DNA of 64,000 nt, taken from contig NZ_CP066306.1 in the NCBI RefSeq assembly GCF_016406145.1, positions 620,001-684,000 on the forward strand. Reading direction: 5' to 3'. This document shows, piece by piece, positions 39,374-48,041 of the stretch. Under the pieces are notes generated by a model that was not told where the DNA came from, made no database searches, and saw only the letters and a program-made list of their open reading frames with translations. The position numbers and the translations under genes were made by a program. Each line of letters starts with the position of its first letter. Position 1 is the first letter of the stretch. Source of the DNA: Pseudomonas putida (GTDB lineage: Bacteria > Pseudomonadota > Gammaproteobacteria > Pseudomonadales > Pseudomonadaceae).

Positions 39374-39657
39374 AGCGCACTTTACCTGCAATGCTGGCCG
39401 TCCTGCTGCTTGACGGCTGTGCCACGGTGCGCACGCTTGATGCCAACAAGCCGGGCGCGCCGGTGGTGTATGCCGGCACCCGGTTGGACTTGTACGTGAT
39501 CAATGGCGGGTGCTGCCCCAAGGACCATTTCGGGGCTCAGGCGCCGACATATCCACGGCTGGACCTGCCTGGGAGCATGCTGCTCGATACCCTGCTGTTG
39601 CCATTATCGTTGCTGACGGCTGCCGGGATCGGCTTCCAGGCCACTGGCGGTCTGTAA
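39370..39657 (+). CDS. YceK/YidQ-family lipoprotein (DUF1375-like)
   Basis: 95 aa starting at TTG 39370 within the TTGA overlap with ubiX. The signal sequence ends [17 protein letters not shown]; the lipobox LLDGC has an unusual Asp at -2, but the spacing is normal. The mature part ([20 protein letters not shown], then [20 protein letters not shown]) resembles YceK/YidQ lipoproteins of unknown role. Confidence 0.75.
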   Translation: MKRTLPAMLAVLLLDGCATVRTLDANKPGAPVVYAGTRLDLYVINGGCCPKDHFGAQAPTYPRLDLPGSMLLDTLLLPLSLLTAAGIGFQATGGL

Positions 39658-39660
39658 CGG

Positions 39661-39697
39661 CCTCACCGCCGGCTCGCCGGCGACAGGGCCTTACAGG
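39661..39697. repeat. Partial REP element
   Basis: CGCCGGC-TC-GCCGGCG dyad followed by ACAGGGCCTTACAGG, the degenerate end of a P. putida REP. Lies between convergent genes and may terminate both. Confidence 0.6.
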
Positions 39698-39703
39698 TGG
39701 GCG

Positions 39704-40348
39704 CTATTTCTTGCCTAATCTACGCAGCTCATCCGACTCGACAACCCGAATCCCGTCCTCTTCCTCCAGCGCCAGGCGCCACAGCGCCCGCGCCAATGTG
39801 CAGGCTTCGATCCCCCGATACTTGCCCGGCATCAACCGCGCAAACGGGGAAGCCAGCCGTTCGCCCAGGCGCGGCGCGATACGTTCGCCCAGCAGCAGCG
39901 AAGGCCTGACAATCGTCAGTTGCGGCCAATCCTGCGCTTTGAGCGCCTCTTCCATCTCGCCTTTGACCCGGTTGTAGAAGATCGACGACTTGGGATCGGC
40001 GCCGATGGCGCTGACCACCAGCAGGTGGCGCGCACCCATCTCCCGTGCACGCTTGCTGAAGGCCACCACCATGTCCAGGTCGACGGCGCGGAACGCCTGC
40101 TCGGAGCCGGCCTGCTTCAAGGTAGTGCCCAGGCAGCAATAAGCGATGTCCACGCGCCCGGCCAGTTGCGGTAGAAACACCGCAGGGTCGCCGACCGGGT
40201 TTTCCAGGTGTGGGTGTTCGGCCAGTGGTCGACGGGTGGGTGCCAGAACGCGGCTGATGGTGGGCTCGTTGAGCAGGCGGTCAAGCAGGTGTTCACCCGT
40301 CAGGCCCGTGGCTCCGGCAAGCAGGACATGCTGAGGCGTCAAGTACAT
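39704..40348 (-). CDS. NAD(P)-binding Rossmann-fold protein (atypical SDR, HTATIP2-like)
   Basis: 214 aa with the dinucleotide-binding start [20 protein letters not shown], then [40 protein letters not shown] (YxxxK-like Tyr/Lys placement) and [20 protein letters not shown]. The pattern matches atypical short-chain dehydrogenases related to HTATIP2 and nucleoside-diphosphate-sugar epimerases. Substrate unknown. Convergent with ubiX and the lipoprotein gene; follows the MORN protein gene on the same strand by 27 bases, so the two may form an operon. Confidence 0.82.
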   Translation of the reverse strand: MYLTPQHVLLAGATGLTGEHLLDRLLNEPTISRVLAPTRRPLAEHPHLENPVGDPAVFLPQLAGRVDIAYCCLGTTLKQAGSEQAFRAVDLDMVVAFSKRAREMGARHLLVVSAIGADPKSSIFYNRVKGEMEEALKAQDWPQLTIVRPSLLLGERIAPRLGERLASPFARLMPGKYRGIEACTLARALWRLALEEEDGIRVVESDELRRLGKK

Positions 40349-40375
40349 GATGTCTCTCCTGTGTTACACACAAGT

Positions 40376-42109
40376 CTAGTGTGGGGCTGGCCTTTTTTCC
40401 TGCCCTTGCGAAGTCGCTTGTGCGGCATTGCGTAAGGCTTTTTCAGCTTGCTGCTGGCGCAAGCGTTGCCAATGTGCCAGTACGGCTGGTGGTGCCCAGA
40501 TCTGTGGCTCGGAGGCTTCGAAACCTTCCCTCTTCTCCCGTTCGGCAACACTGCTGCGCGCCAGTTCGAATGCGTGTTCGAGGTCGTCGGTCTGGTTCAG
40601 CGCCTGGGCAAACAGAGCCTCGCCGAAATAGGTGAAATCGGCTTCTTCCGAGCAGCCGAATGACACCCTGTCCGCCCGTGCGGCAGTCATGATGATTGTT
40701 CGCTCATCTTTGAGCGGGGTGATGTAACCCCCTGAATAGCAGGCGGAGATGACGATTACCTTGTCGCGCTCCTTGAGCGGCGCCAAGGCACTGGCCAGTT
40801 CGTCGGCGGACAGGTCGGCAAGCTGCAGGCGTGGTTGGTCGAATACCAACTGGTGGTCCTGGCTGCCATGGCTGGTCAGGTAGATGAACACCAGGTCCTG
40901 CGGGCCAGTGCGCTCGGCCAGTGTGCGGGCGGCGCGGGTAAGGTTTTCGCGGGTTGCCATGGGCCGTGTGGACATCTGGTCGCGGTGATTGACCAGCGTG
41001 ATCTGGCCGTGGGCACCGAAGCGCACCTTCAAAAGATTGCTGACGTAGTCGGCCTCGCGCAGAAATACACTCTGCTGGCCGTCACCAGCGACCACCAGGC
41101 TATACAGCTCAATGGGCGGCGTGGAGCGCGGTACGCGCGCCAGCGCCTCCTCCAGCAGCTTGCCTTGATTGAGCAGGGCCAGTTCCAGCGGGTCGGGGAG
41201 CAGTTTGCCGTTGTGGTCGCGAACGCGCACACCATTGACCCAGTAACCGCTTTGGACCTTGCCACTGGCCAGGGTCAGTTTACCCTGACCCTGGTAGGCA
41301 TCGTTTTCGAAGCCGCCGACATAGTGGCTGCCATCTGGCAGTTGCAGGCTGCCCTGGCCGGCCAGGCGCCAATCGACGAAGCTGCCCTTGTAGTGGCTGC
41401 CATCGCTGCCCAGCATTTCCCCCTCGCCAAGCAGCGAGCCGTCCTTGAACTCGCCGATCCAGACATCGCCTTCGGCGTTTTCATAGCGGCCACGACCTTC
41501 CAGGCGATTGTCCTTGAACTCGCCGATATATTGCTCGCCATCGACACTGTCGTAGGTGCCGCTGCCCTGCAACAGACCGTCGACGAAGCGGCCGCTGAAC
41601 TGATTGCCGCTGGCATCGCTGCGTACGCCGGCACCATTGGGCTTGCCTCTGGCAAACAAGCCCTGGTAACGGCTGCCGTCCGCCAGTTCGAGCTCGCCCG
41701 CGCCATGGTACTGATCGTCCTTGAACTGGCCGCGGTAGGTCTGATCGGCCTGCTTGAGCGTACCTTCGCCGTCGCGTCGGCCGTGGCTGAATGTCCCTGC
41801 ATAGTGGCTCCCTGGGGTGGTCAGTTCGCCCACGCCCTGGAACAGGCCGGCGGCGAACTGCCCGCGATAGACCTCGCCATTACTGCCATGCCACTCGCCC
41901 TGACCATGCCATTGGCCATCCTTGAAGCCGCCGGCATACCAGCTGCCGTTGGGATAGTCGATGCGTCCTTCGCCTTGCAGAAGGCCGTCAACCACTTGGC
42001 CCCTGTAGCGACCGCCGTCGGGCAGGCGTGCATCCGGCGGCAACAGCGATTCGCCATCGCCACAGGCAGCGAGCATCAGGGTCAGGGTGATAGGCAACAG
42101 AGCACGCAT
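40376..42109 (-). CDS. MORN-repeat lipoprotein with C-terminal caspase-like (C13/C14) peptidase domain
   Basis: 577-aa lipoprotein: signal ending LTLMLAACGDGE (lipobox LAAC, Gly at +2, so probably outer membrane). About eleven 23-residue MORN repeats plus a degenerate one follow (residues about 30-300; e.g. YRGQFKDDQYHGAGELELAD). The C-terminal domain (about 340-520) has the clan CD dyad: His414 in IYLTSHGSQDH and Cys457 in VIVISACYSGGY. This combination is annotated as caspase-family or C13 peptidase with MORN motifs. MORN arrays can bind lipids or proteins, so membrane-tethered, target-directed proteolysis is plausible but inferred. ATG 42109. Confidence 0.88.
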   Translation of the reverse strand: MRALLPITLTLMLAACGDGESLLPPDARLPDGGRYRGQVVDGLLQGEGRIDYPNGSWYAGGFKDGQWHGQGEWHGSNGEVYRGQFAAGLFQGVGELTTPGSHYAGTFSHGRRDGEGTLKQADQTYRGQFKDDQYHGAGELELADGSRYQGLFARGKPNGAGVRSDASGNQFSGRFVDGLLQGSGTYDSVDGEQYIGEFKDNRLEGRGRYENAEGDVWIGEFKDGSLLGEGEMLGSDGSHYKGSFVDWRLAGQGSLQLPDGSHYVGGFENDAYQGQGKLTLASGKVQSGYWVNGVRVRDHNGKLLPDPLELALLNQGKLLEEALARVPRSTPPIELYSLVVAGDGQQSVFLREADYVSNLLKVRFGAHGQITLVNHRDQMSTRPMATRENLTRAARTLAERTGPQDLVFIYLTSHGSQDHQLVFDQPRLQLADLSADELASALAPLKERDKVIVISACYSGGYITPLKDERTIIMTAARADRVSFGCSEEADFTYFGEALFAQALNQTDDLEHAFELARSSVAEREKREGFEASEPQIWAPPAVLAHWQRLRQQQAEKALRNAAQATSQGQEKRPAPH

Positions 42110-42203
42110 GGCCGAATCCGGGCAAAAGTTATGCCGAGTATGCCGCACAATGGGGCGGATGAGACAGCCATGGCAGGGGCCGCGTGGCGACCCCAAAAAA
42201 TGG

Positions 42204-42659
42204 TCAGACGAAGCAGAGCGAAAGCGGCTCGGCGATATAGGCAGGCTTCTCCTCGCCTTCGATCTCCAGTGTCGCGGTAGCCTTGAGCAACCACTGCCCA
42301 GGTTTCTTCTCGGTCACCTCACCCAGATCCACCTTCAGGCGCACCTTGCTGTCGACTTTCACCGGCTGAATGAAACGCACACTGTCGAGCCCGTAATTGA
42401 CCACCATCTTCAGGCCTTCAGGCAGCACCAGAATGTCTTCCATCAGCTTCGGAATCAGCGACAAGGTCAGGAAACCATGGGCAATGGTGCAGCCGAATGG
42501 TGTCTTGGCCGCTTTGTCAGGGTCGACATGGATGAATTGAAAATCGCCCGTGGCCTCAGCGAACAGGTTGATGCGTTGCTGGTCGATCTTCAGCCAGTCG
42601 GAACGTCCCAGTTCCTTTCCAACGTACTGCGAAAGCTCGGTAACCGGTACATAGGGCAT
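42204..42659 (-). CDS. MaoC-like (R)-specific enoyl-CoA hydratase
   Basis: 151-aa hot-dog fold protein. The active-site stretch ATGDFQFIHVDPDKAAKTPFGC holds the usual Asp/His pair, and IAHGFLTLSLIPKLMEDILV follows as in MaoC/PhaJ-type hydratases. ATG 42659 gives MPYVPVTELSQYVGKELG; a longer reading to 42725 lacks homology. Role in fatty-acid metabolism inferred from family. Confidence 0.9.
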   Translation of the reverse strand: MPYVPVTELSQYVGKELGRSDWLKIDQQRINLFAEATGDFQFIHVDPDKAAKTPFGCTIAHGFLTLSLIPKLMEDILVLPEGLKMVVNYGLDSVRFIQPVKVDSKVRLKVDLGEVTEKKPGQWLLKATATLEIEGEEKPAYIAEPLSLCFV

Positions 42660-42771
42660 CACGACTCTCCAGGTTGTCATTTGGTACGAGTGTGCAAGAT
42701 CAGCACGGCGGACAATTACAGTCAAGTTGCCAGTGCCAGGACGAATGCCTGCCCATAGCCTTGCGCGTGCT

Positions 42772-42777
42772 TATAAT
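42772..42777 (+). promoter_or_regulatory. -10 element (TATAAT) for lrgAB
   Basis: Perfect TATAAT 27 bases before the lrgA ATG; the -35 region is poor. Likely start of the lrgA-lrgB and Lon-N transcript. Confidence 0.45.
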
Positions 42778-42803
42778 GGCCGGCATGCCGAAAGGAGATC
42801 CTT

Positions 42804-43166
42804 ATGCTGCTGCGTGGTTTGACCTGGCTGGTGCTGTTCCAGCTGCTGGGTACGGCGTTCAATCATCTGTTGGTGCCGATACTGCCCGGGCCGATCATCG
42901 GCCTTTTGCTCTTGTTGTTGTTCCTCATGGCCCGCGGTGAGGTCGGCAAGCCGTTGAACGAGGCGGCGAGCAGCCTGTTGCGCTACCTGCCGCTACTGTT
43001 GGTGCCGCCAGCAGTAGGTGTGATGGTGTATGCCAAGGATATCGCTGCAGACTTCTGGGCCATCGCCGGCGCGCTTTTGATCTCCTGCCTGGCCACCTTG
43101 GTCTTTGTCGGGGTATTGATGCAGAAACTCATGCATCGCCAGGGCAAGCGCGGGGAGCAGCCATGA
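42804..43166 (+). CDS. lrgA: CidA/LrgA-family membrane protein
   Basis: 120 aa with four membrane helices. Family motif LPGPIIGLLLLLLFLMARGE, then LLRYLPLLLVPPAVGVMVYA. Holin-like partner of LrgB; the family was linked to murein-hydrolase export and more recently to pyruvate or organic-acid fluxes. AAGGAGAT precedes ATG 42804. Overlaps lrgB by four bases (ATGA). Confidence 0.92.
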   Translation: MLLRGLTWLVLFQLLGTAFNHLLVPILPGPIIGLLLLLLFLMARGEVGKPLNEAASSLLRYLPLLLVPPAVGVMVYAKDIAADFWAIAGALLISCLATLVFVGVLMQKLMHRQGKRGEQP

Positions 43167-43879
43167 TGCTCGATTGGCAGGGTGCACTCGATGCGGTTGT
43201 CCACCATCCGCTGTTTGGCATTGGTATTACGCTGGGTGCCTATCAGGTGGTGCTGGCAGCTTACGAGAAAACACGCTGGATCTTCCTGCAGCCGGTACTG
43301 GTGTCGATGGTCATGGTGATCGGTGTGTTGCTTGTCTGTGGTATCGACTACCGTGAGTACCGCAAGAGCACCGAGATCATGAACATTCTTCTGGGGCCGG
43401 CCACGGTGGCCTTGGCCGTGCCGCTCTACCTCAACCTGCGGCGTATCCGTCAGCTGTTCTGGCCGACATTTACTACGCTGGTAATCGGAGGCTTGTTCGC
43501 CACGCTCAGCTGCCTGTTGCTGGGTTGGTGGTTCGGTGCCGAACACATGATCCTGATGACCATGGCGCCGAAGTCGGTGACCTCACCGATCGCCATGCTT
43601 GTGGCCGAGCAAATTGGTGGTGTGGCGGCGCTGGCGGCGGTCTTCGTGTTGATCACCGGGGTGATCGGGGCCATTTTCGGCCCAGCATTGTTGAGCCGTT
43701 TTGGTGTGCATAGTCCCGAGGCGCGCGGCATGTCATTGGGCGTGACCGCGCATGCCGTGGGTACCTCGGTGGCCTTGCAGGAAAGTGACGAGTGCGGCGC
43801 GTTTGCCGCACTGGCGATGAGCCTGATGGGGGTGGCCACGGCGGTGTTCCTGCCGTTGGCGGTCAGCCTGGTGGCTTGA
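43163..43879 (+). CDS. lrgB: LrgB/CidB-family membrane protein
   Basis: 238-aa polytopic protein with about seven helices. Conserved ILLGPATVALAVPLYLNLRR, MTMAPKSVTSPIAMLVAEQI and GTSVALQESDECGAFAALAM. Forms a functional pair with LrgA. The downstream Lon-N gene begins nine bases later, so a three-gene operon is likely. Confidence 0.94.
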   Translation: MMLDWQGALDAVVHHPLFGIGITLGAYQVVLAAYEKTRWIFLQPVLVSMVMVIGVLLVCGIDYREYRKSTEIMNILLGPATVALAVPLYLNLRRIRQLFWPTFTTLVIGGLFATLSCLLLGWWFGAEHMILMTMAPKSVTSPIAMLVAEQIGGVAALAAVFVLITGVIGAIFGPALLSRFGVHSPEARGMSLGVTAHAVGTSVALQESDECGAFAALAMSLMGVATAVFLPLAVSLVA

Positions 43880-43888
43880 GGAGTTGTG

Positions 43889-44479
43889 ATGACGCTACCG
43901 CTGTTTCCCCTCAATACTGTGTTGTTTCCCGGTTGCCTGCTGGATTTGCAGATATTCGAAGCCCGCTACCTGGACATGATTGGCCGCTGCATGAAGCAGG
44001 GCACAGGTTTTGGTGTGGTGTGCATCGTCGAAGGCGAGCAGGTCGGCAAGGCGCCACCTGTGGTTGCATCGATCGGGTGCGAGGCGCTGATCCGTGATTT
44101 TGTCCAGCAGGACAATGGTTTGCTGGGTATCCGTGTGGAAGGTGTGCGGCGCTTCGAGCTTAGCCAGACCGAAGTGCAGAAAGACCAGTTGCTGCTGGGC
44201 GAGGTGCATTGGCTGGCGGAGCAGGCGGACAGCCCGCTGACCGACCAGGACGATGACCTGCTGGCCTTGCTGGTGGCGTTGGGTGAGCACCCGATGGTCG
44301 AGGCACTGGACATGCCTCGTGACGTCACGGGGCGCCAGGCACTGGCCAACCAGCTGGCTTATCTGCTGCCGTTCATGGAAGAGGACAAGCTGGACTTGCT
44401 GGCGATCGACTCGCCGTCGGAGCGGCTGGCGGAAATCCAGAGGCTGCTGGAGCGGATTCAGGGTGAGCTGTTTGCCTGA
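43889..44479 (+). CDS. Lon N-terminal (LAN) domain protein
   Basis: 196 aa made almost only of the substrate-binding N-domain of Lon protease: LPLFPLNTVLFPGCLLDLQI, FEARYLDMIGRCMKQGTGFG, then a helical C-terminal region (LIDSPSERL-type end: LLAIDSPSERLAEIQRLLER). No ATPase or protease domain. A Ser16-type stand-alone LON protein of unknown role. ATG 43889 has GAGGAG five bases upstream; GTG 43886 is the alternative. Confidence 0.9.
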   Translation: MTLPLFPLNTVLFPGCLLDLQIFEARYLDMIGRCMKQGTGFGVVCIVEGEQVGKAPPVVASIGCEALIRDFVQQDNGLLGIRVEGVRRFELSQTEVQKDQLLLGEVHWLAEQADSPLTDQDDDLLALLVALGEHPMVEALDMPRDVTGRQALANQLAYLLPFMEEDKLDLLAIDSPSERLAEIQRLLERIQGELFA

Positions 44480-44499
44480 TAGAGGCTGGTTGCCTTTAC

Positions 44500-44545
44500 G
44501 GCCCTGTCGCCGGCAAGCCTGCTTGTCGGCGACAGGGCTGTACAG
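44500..44545. terminator. Bidirectional hairpin, REP-derived
   Basis: GCCCTGTCGCCGGCAAGC and GCTTGTCGGCGACAGGGC form an 18-bp stem with one mismatch and a 2-base spacer between convergent genes ending at 44479 and 44552. The GTCGCCGGCAAGC core is REP-like. Confidence 0.7.
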
Positions 44546-44551
44546 CCCACG

Positions 44552-45868
44552 TCAATATTGGTAACGCTCCAGGGCCAGCGGCAAGGCATACAGGGCAAAG
44601 AAAGCCAGTAATGCGATACACGCCGGTAGTACCAGCCACCATACCCGTTGTGGCAGTGCATTGAGCGGCTGGCGATATTGCACCAGCGTCAGGCTGAGCG
44701 CGCAGACGCAGCAGGCCAGCAAGGCCCCGGCCAGGATGTCGGTTGGCCAATGCGCCCCCAGGTATACGCGCGACAGGGCGATCGCCAGCGCCGGAATGCA
44801 CCCCAGCATCACCCAGGTCAGGCGCATGCGTGGCGGCTGGCCACGCCCGGCCAGCACCGCCATAACCAGAAAGAACGCAAACGAGGCCGAGCTATGCCCG
44901 CTGGGCATGCTGTAACTGGTCAGGGGGTCGGTCAACACCTCCGGTCGCGCCCGGGCAAACAGCCATTTAAGTGAGCCATTGGCAATTGCCGTACCCATCA
45001 ATGCGCCACCGGCGAACAGTGCGTGCCGCCATTGTCGGGCGAGCAGCAGCAGGCCGGTTAGCAGCCCCCCCAGGAACAGTTGGGTGCGGAAATCGCCCAG
45101 GCGGGTTACCAGCACCATGGTGCCGTCCACGGCTTGGCTGCGATGCTCCTGCACCAGGGTCATCACGCCTTGGTCGAACTCGTGAAAGTACGGCCACCCC
45201 AGAAACACGCCGGCCAATGCAAAAAAGCTCAAGCCGGCGATCAGTCGCGTCCCGTGGCGCTGGTCGCGTACGCTGCTGTTCAGGCTCAGCCCGATCAGCA
45301 CCGCCAGGGAGCCGGCGATGATGCCTGCATCCAGCCAGAATCCTTCCGGCAATGGCAGGCGCATGGCCGCCCCTGTAGCCCAGCCCGGTAACAGGTAGGC
45401 GACCGACCAGCCGGCACCGGCCAGCACGCTGACTGCAATGAAACGCGGTAACGGCATGTCGAACATGCCCGCGACCATCGGCAGCATCGGCCGCAGCGGG
45501 CCGATGAAACGGCCAACTAGCAAGCTGGCGATGCCGTAGCGCTGAAAGTAGGTTTCAGCGCTGCCGATCCATTCCGGGTGGTGGCGCAATAGGGGTAGGC
45601 GGCGGATGTTCTGGTGAAAGTACTTGCCTATCGTGTAAGACAGGGCGTCACCGAGCAGGCCGCCGAGGAACCCCAGCAGCAGTGTTTCGCCCAGGCTGAA
45701 GGTACCGCTGCCGGCCAATACCGCGACGGCAAACAGCAGTACCGTACCAGGTACGATGATGCCGGCGATGGCGAGGCATTCGATGCAGGCCACCAGGAAA
45801 ATTGCCACGCCAAGCCACTGCGGGTTGGCGCTGAGCCAGCCGGTGAGGCTGTCGAGCCATTGGCCCAT
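44552..45868 (-). CDS. DedA-PAP2 fusion membrane protein
   Basis: 438 aa combining two lipid-carrier domains. N-terminal DedA/VTT domain (about 10-180): IAGIIVPGTVLLFAVAVLAG, GDALSYTIGKYFHQNIRRLP, VGRFIGPLRPMLPMVAGMFD. C-terminal PAP2 phosphatase (about 230-430) with all three motifs: KWLFARARP, SMPSGHSSASF, SRVYLGAHWPTDILAG. Family knowledge suggests dephosphorylation of undecaprenyl diphosphate on the periplasmic face and flipping of the monophosphate inward by one polypeptide. Ends three bases after the mpg stop region; mpg lies directly upstream in the same operon. Confidence 0.92.
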   Translation of the reverse strand: MGQWLDSLTGWLSANPQWLGVAIFLVACIECLAIAGIIVPGTVLLFAVAVLAGSGTFSLGETLLLGFLGGLLGDALSYTIGKYFHQNIRRLPLLRHHPEWIGSAETYFQRYGIASLLVGRFIGPLRPMLPMVAGMFDMPLPRFIAVSVLAGAGWSVAYLLPGWATGAAMRLPLPEGFWLDAGIIAGSLAVLIGLSLNSSVRDQRHGTRLIAGLSFFALAGVFLGWPYFHEFDQGVMTLVQEHRSQAVDGTMVLVTRLGDFRTQLFLGGLLTGLLLLARQWRHALFAGGALMGTAIANGSLKWLFARARPEVLTDPLTSYSMPSGHSSASFAFFLVMAVLAGRGQPPRMRLTWVMLGCIPALAIALSRVYLGAHWPTDILAGALLACCVCALSLTLVQYRQPLNALPQRVWWLVLPACIALLAFFALYALPLALERYQY

Positions 45869-45871
45869 GTT

Positions 45872-46564
45872 TCAGCTTCCTTGTTTGAGAATGAAAAAGT
45901 CTTGCCCTTCGACTTGCCCCCGGCGCAGCGGGTTCCGGGTGCAGAAGCGGGCGTATTCGGCATCGATGAAACGGTACGGCAGGTGCTCATCGCGACCATG
46001 GGGGATACCCAGGCGCGCGGCCTGGACCACGTTGGGCACGGCGATCGCACAATCCTCGACGTACAGGCGTTCAGGGTCGAAGCGCTGGGCATCCCATTGC
46101 GGTACCTTCAAGCCCAGGGCCCGGCAGAGCAGGGTCTGGCCGGCGCACAGGCGTTCGGCTGGGCGCAGCTTGCCGCTGGCGTCGGGGTTGTTCAACTGCA
46201 TTTGCGCCAGGCTGTTGGCACCGGAAAGGGCGTCCACCCAGGGGTAGGCCGACTTTATGAGCACTGCATTGCCTGGGCCGTGTGCGCTGAAATTGAGCGA
46301 GTCACCTCCGCGGGCGTAATACATGTAGATATGCCCGCCATCGAGAAACAGCGCCTTGCGTTTCTCTGTGTAGCCAAGCGAGGCATGGCTGCCCCTGTCC
46401 GTCAGGTAATAAGCCTCGGTTTCGATGATCCGTGCGGCCAGCCACAGGTCGCCATACCGATGCCTGATGACCTTGCCGAGCAGGGCCTTGGCCAAGATCT
46501 GGGCGTCCCGGTCGAAGAAGCTGTCGGGCAAGACGCGGGCAGGGCAGGGGGGAGTGTCTAGCAT
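45872..46564 (-). CDS. mpg: 3-methyladenine DNA glycosylase, AAG/MPG family
   Basis: 230-aa base-excision repair enzyme removing alkylated purines. AAG-fold motifs: LAKALLGKVIRHRY, ARIIETEAYYLTDRGSHAS with the catalytic Glu, TEKRKALFLDGGHIYMYYARG and RPAERLCAGQTLLCRALGL. ATG 46564 (MLDTPPCPARVLPDSFFDRD) gives family length. Three bases separate it from the DedA-PAP2 gene. Confidence 0.93.
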   Translation of the reverse strand: MLDTPPCPARVLPDSFFDRDAQILAKALLGKVIRHRYGDLWLAARIIETEAYYLTDRGSHASLGYTEKRKALFLDGGHIYMYYARGGDSLNFSAHGPGNAVLIKSAYPWVDALSGANSLAQMQLNNPDASGKLRPAERLCAGQTLLCRALGLKVPQWDAQRFDPERLYVEDCAIAVPNVVQAARLGIPHGRDEHLPYRFIDAEYARFCTRNPLRRGQVEGQDFFILKQGS

Positions 46565-46728
46565 GCTGGCGATTCGTGGTGGTGTAGGCGCGGATGATAG
46601 CAATGATTGCCTTAATCGAGGCTGAAGCAAGGCAGTTCGATAAGAGCGGTTACATCTTTCCTACAGATTCTTGTCTGCCATTTTCTACCATCCGCCACCC
46701 GCCGCTGGGCGTATACCTGCGCGGCAGT

Positions 46729-46734
46729 TATAAT
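46729..46734 (+). promoter_or_regulatory. -10 element (TATAAT) for the proA operon
   Basis: Perfect TATAAT 35 bases upstream of the proA ATG; -35 region weak. Probable start of the proA-nadD-rsfS-rlmH transcript. Confidence 0.45.
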
Positions 46735-46768
46735 CAGCCGATTTCCCCTTCGCCAAGACACCGAACCC

Positions 46769-48040
46769 ATGACTGAGTCCGTTCTTGACTACATGACCCG
46801 TTTGGGTCGCGCCGCTCGCCAGGCCTCCCGGGTGATCGCCCGCGCCAGCACTGCGCAGAAAAACCGCGCCCTGCAGGCTGCTGCCGATGCACTGGACGCC
46901 GCGCGTGCCGAGCTTGCCGCAGCCAACGAACAGGACCTGGCCGCCGGCCGTGCCAATGGTCTGGAGCCTGCCCTGCTCGACCGCCTGGCCCTGACCCCTG
47001 CGCGTATCGACGGCATGATCACCGGCCTGCGCCAGGTGGCCAGCCTGCCGGACCCGGTCGGCGCCATCCGCGACATGAGCTATCGTCCGTCGGGTATTCA
47101 GGTCGGCAAGATGCGCGTGCCGCTGGGGGTGATCGGGATCATCTACGAATCGCGCCCGAACGTGACAATCGATGCCGCCAGCCTGTGCCTGAAGTCAGGC
47201 AACGCCACCATCCTGCGCGGCGGCTCCGAGGCCATTCACTCCAACCGCGCCATCGCTACCTGCATTCAGCGTGGCCTTGCCGAGGCCGGCCTGCCGGCCG
47301 CCGTGGTTCAGGTGGTCGAGACCACCGACCGTGAGGCGGTTGGCGCGCTGATCAGCATGCCTGAGTTCGTCGATGTCATCGTCCCTCGGGGTGGCCGCGG
47401 CCTGATTGAACGCATCAGCCGCGATGCCCGCGTGCCGGTCATCAAACACCTGGACGGTATCTGCCACGTGTACGTCGCTGAGCACGCCGACCTGGACAAG
47501 GGCTGGCGTGTTGCTTTCAACGCCAAGACTTACCGTTACGGTATTTGCGGTGCGATGGAAACCCTGCTGGTCGACCAACGTGTGGCTGAAGGCTTCCTGC
47601 CGGAAATGGCCCGCCGCTTCCAGGAAAAGGGCGTCGAACTTCGCGGGTGCGAGCGTACCCGTGCGCTGATCGAGGCCAAGCCGGCCAGCGAAGACGATTG
47701 GCACACCGAGTACCTCGACGCCATCCTGTCGATTCGTGTGGTCGATGGCCTGGACCAGGCCATCGAGCACATCAACCACTACGGCTCGCATCACACCGAT
47801 TCGATCATTACCGAACACCAGGGCCAGGCTCGTCAGTTCATGGCCGAGGTGGACTCGGCGTCGGTGATGCTCAACACCCCGACCTGTTTCGCCGACGGCT
47901 TCGAGTATGGCCTGGGCGCGGAAATCGGTATTTCCACCGACAAACTGCACGCCCGCGGCCCGGTCGGCCTGGAAGGCCTGACTTGCGAGAAGTACGTGGT
48001 GATCGGCGATGGCCAGCTGCGCGGCCAGGAGTCCTGCTGA
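46769..48040 (+). CDS. proA: Gamma-glutamyl phosphate reductase
   Basis: 423-aa NADPH-dependent enzyme, second step of proline synthesis. ALDH-superfamily fold: [40 protein letters not shown], catalytic Cys in [16 protein letters not shown], and [20 protein letters not shown]. No proB adjoins, as is usual in Pseudomonas. nadD starts one base after its stop. Confidence 0.97.
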   Translation: MTESVLDYMTRLGRAARQASRVIARASTAQKNRALQAAADALDAARAELAAANEQDLAAGRANGLEPALLDRLALTPARIDGMITGLRQVASLPDPVGAIRDMSYRPSGIQVGKMRVPLGVIGIIYESRPNVTIDAASLCLKSGNATILRGGSEAIHSNRAIATCIQRGLAEAGLPAAVVQVVETTDREAVGALISMPEFVDVIVPRGGRGLIERISRDARVPVIKHLDGICHVYVAEHADLDKGWRVAFNAKTYRYGICGAMETLLVDQRVAEGFLPEMARRFQEKGVELRGCERTRALIEAKPASEDDWHTEYLDAILSIRVVDGLDQAIEHINHYGSHHTDSIITEHQGQARQFMAEVDSASVMLNTPTCFADGFEYGLGAEIGISTDKLHARGPVGLEGLTCEKYVVIGDGQLRGQESC

Positions 48041-48041
48041 G

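Noticed and set aside
41400..42050. Regular spacing that might suggest a CRISPR or DNA satellite
   Set aside because: The repeat is at protein level (MORN, 23 residues) with variable DNA; there are no identical direct repeats with unique spacers.
40835..42280. 481-codon plus-strand open frame opposite the MORN protein, with periodic Ala/Leu-rich repeats
   Set aside because: The periodicity simply mirrors the 69-bp MORN repeats on the other strand; no ribosome site and the end runs into the MaoC gene.
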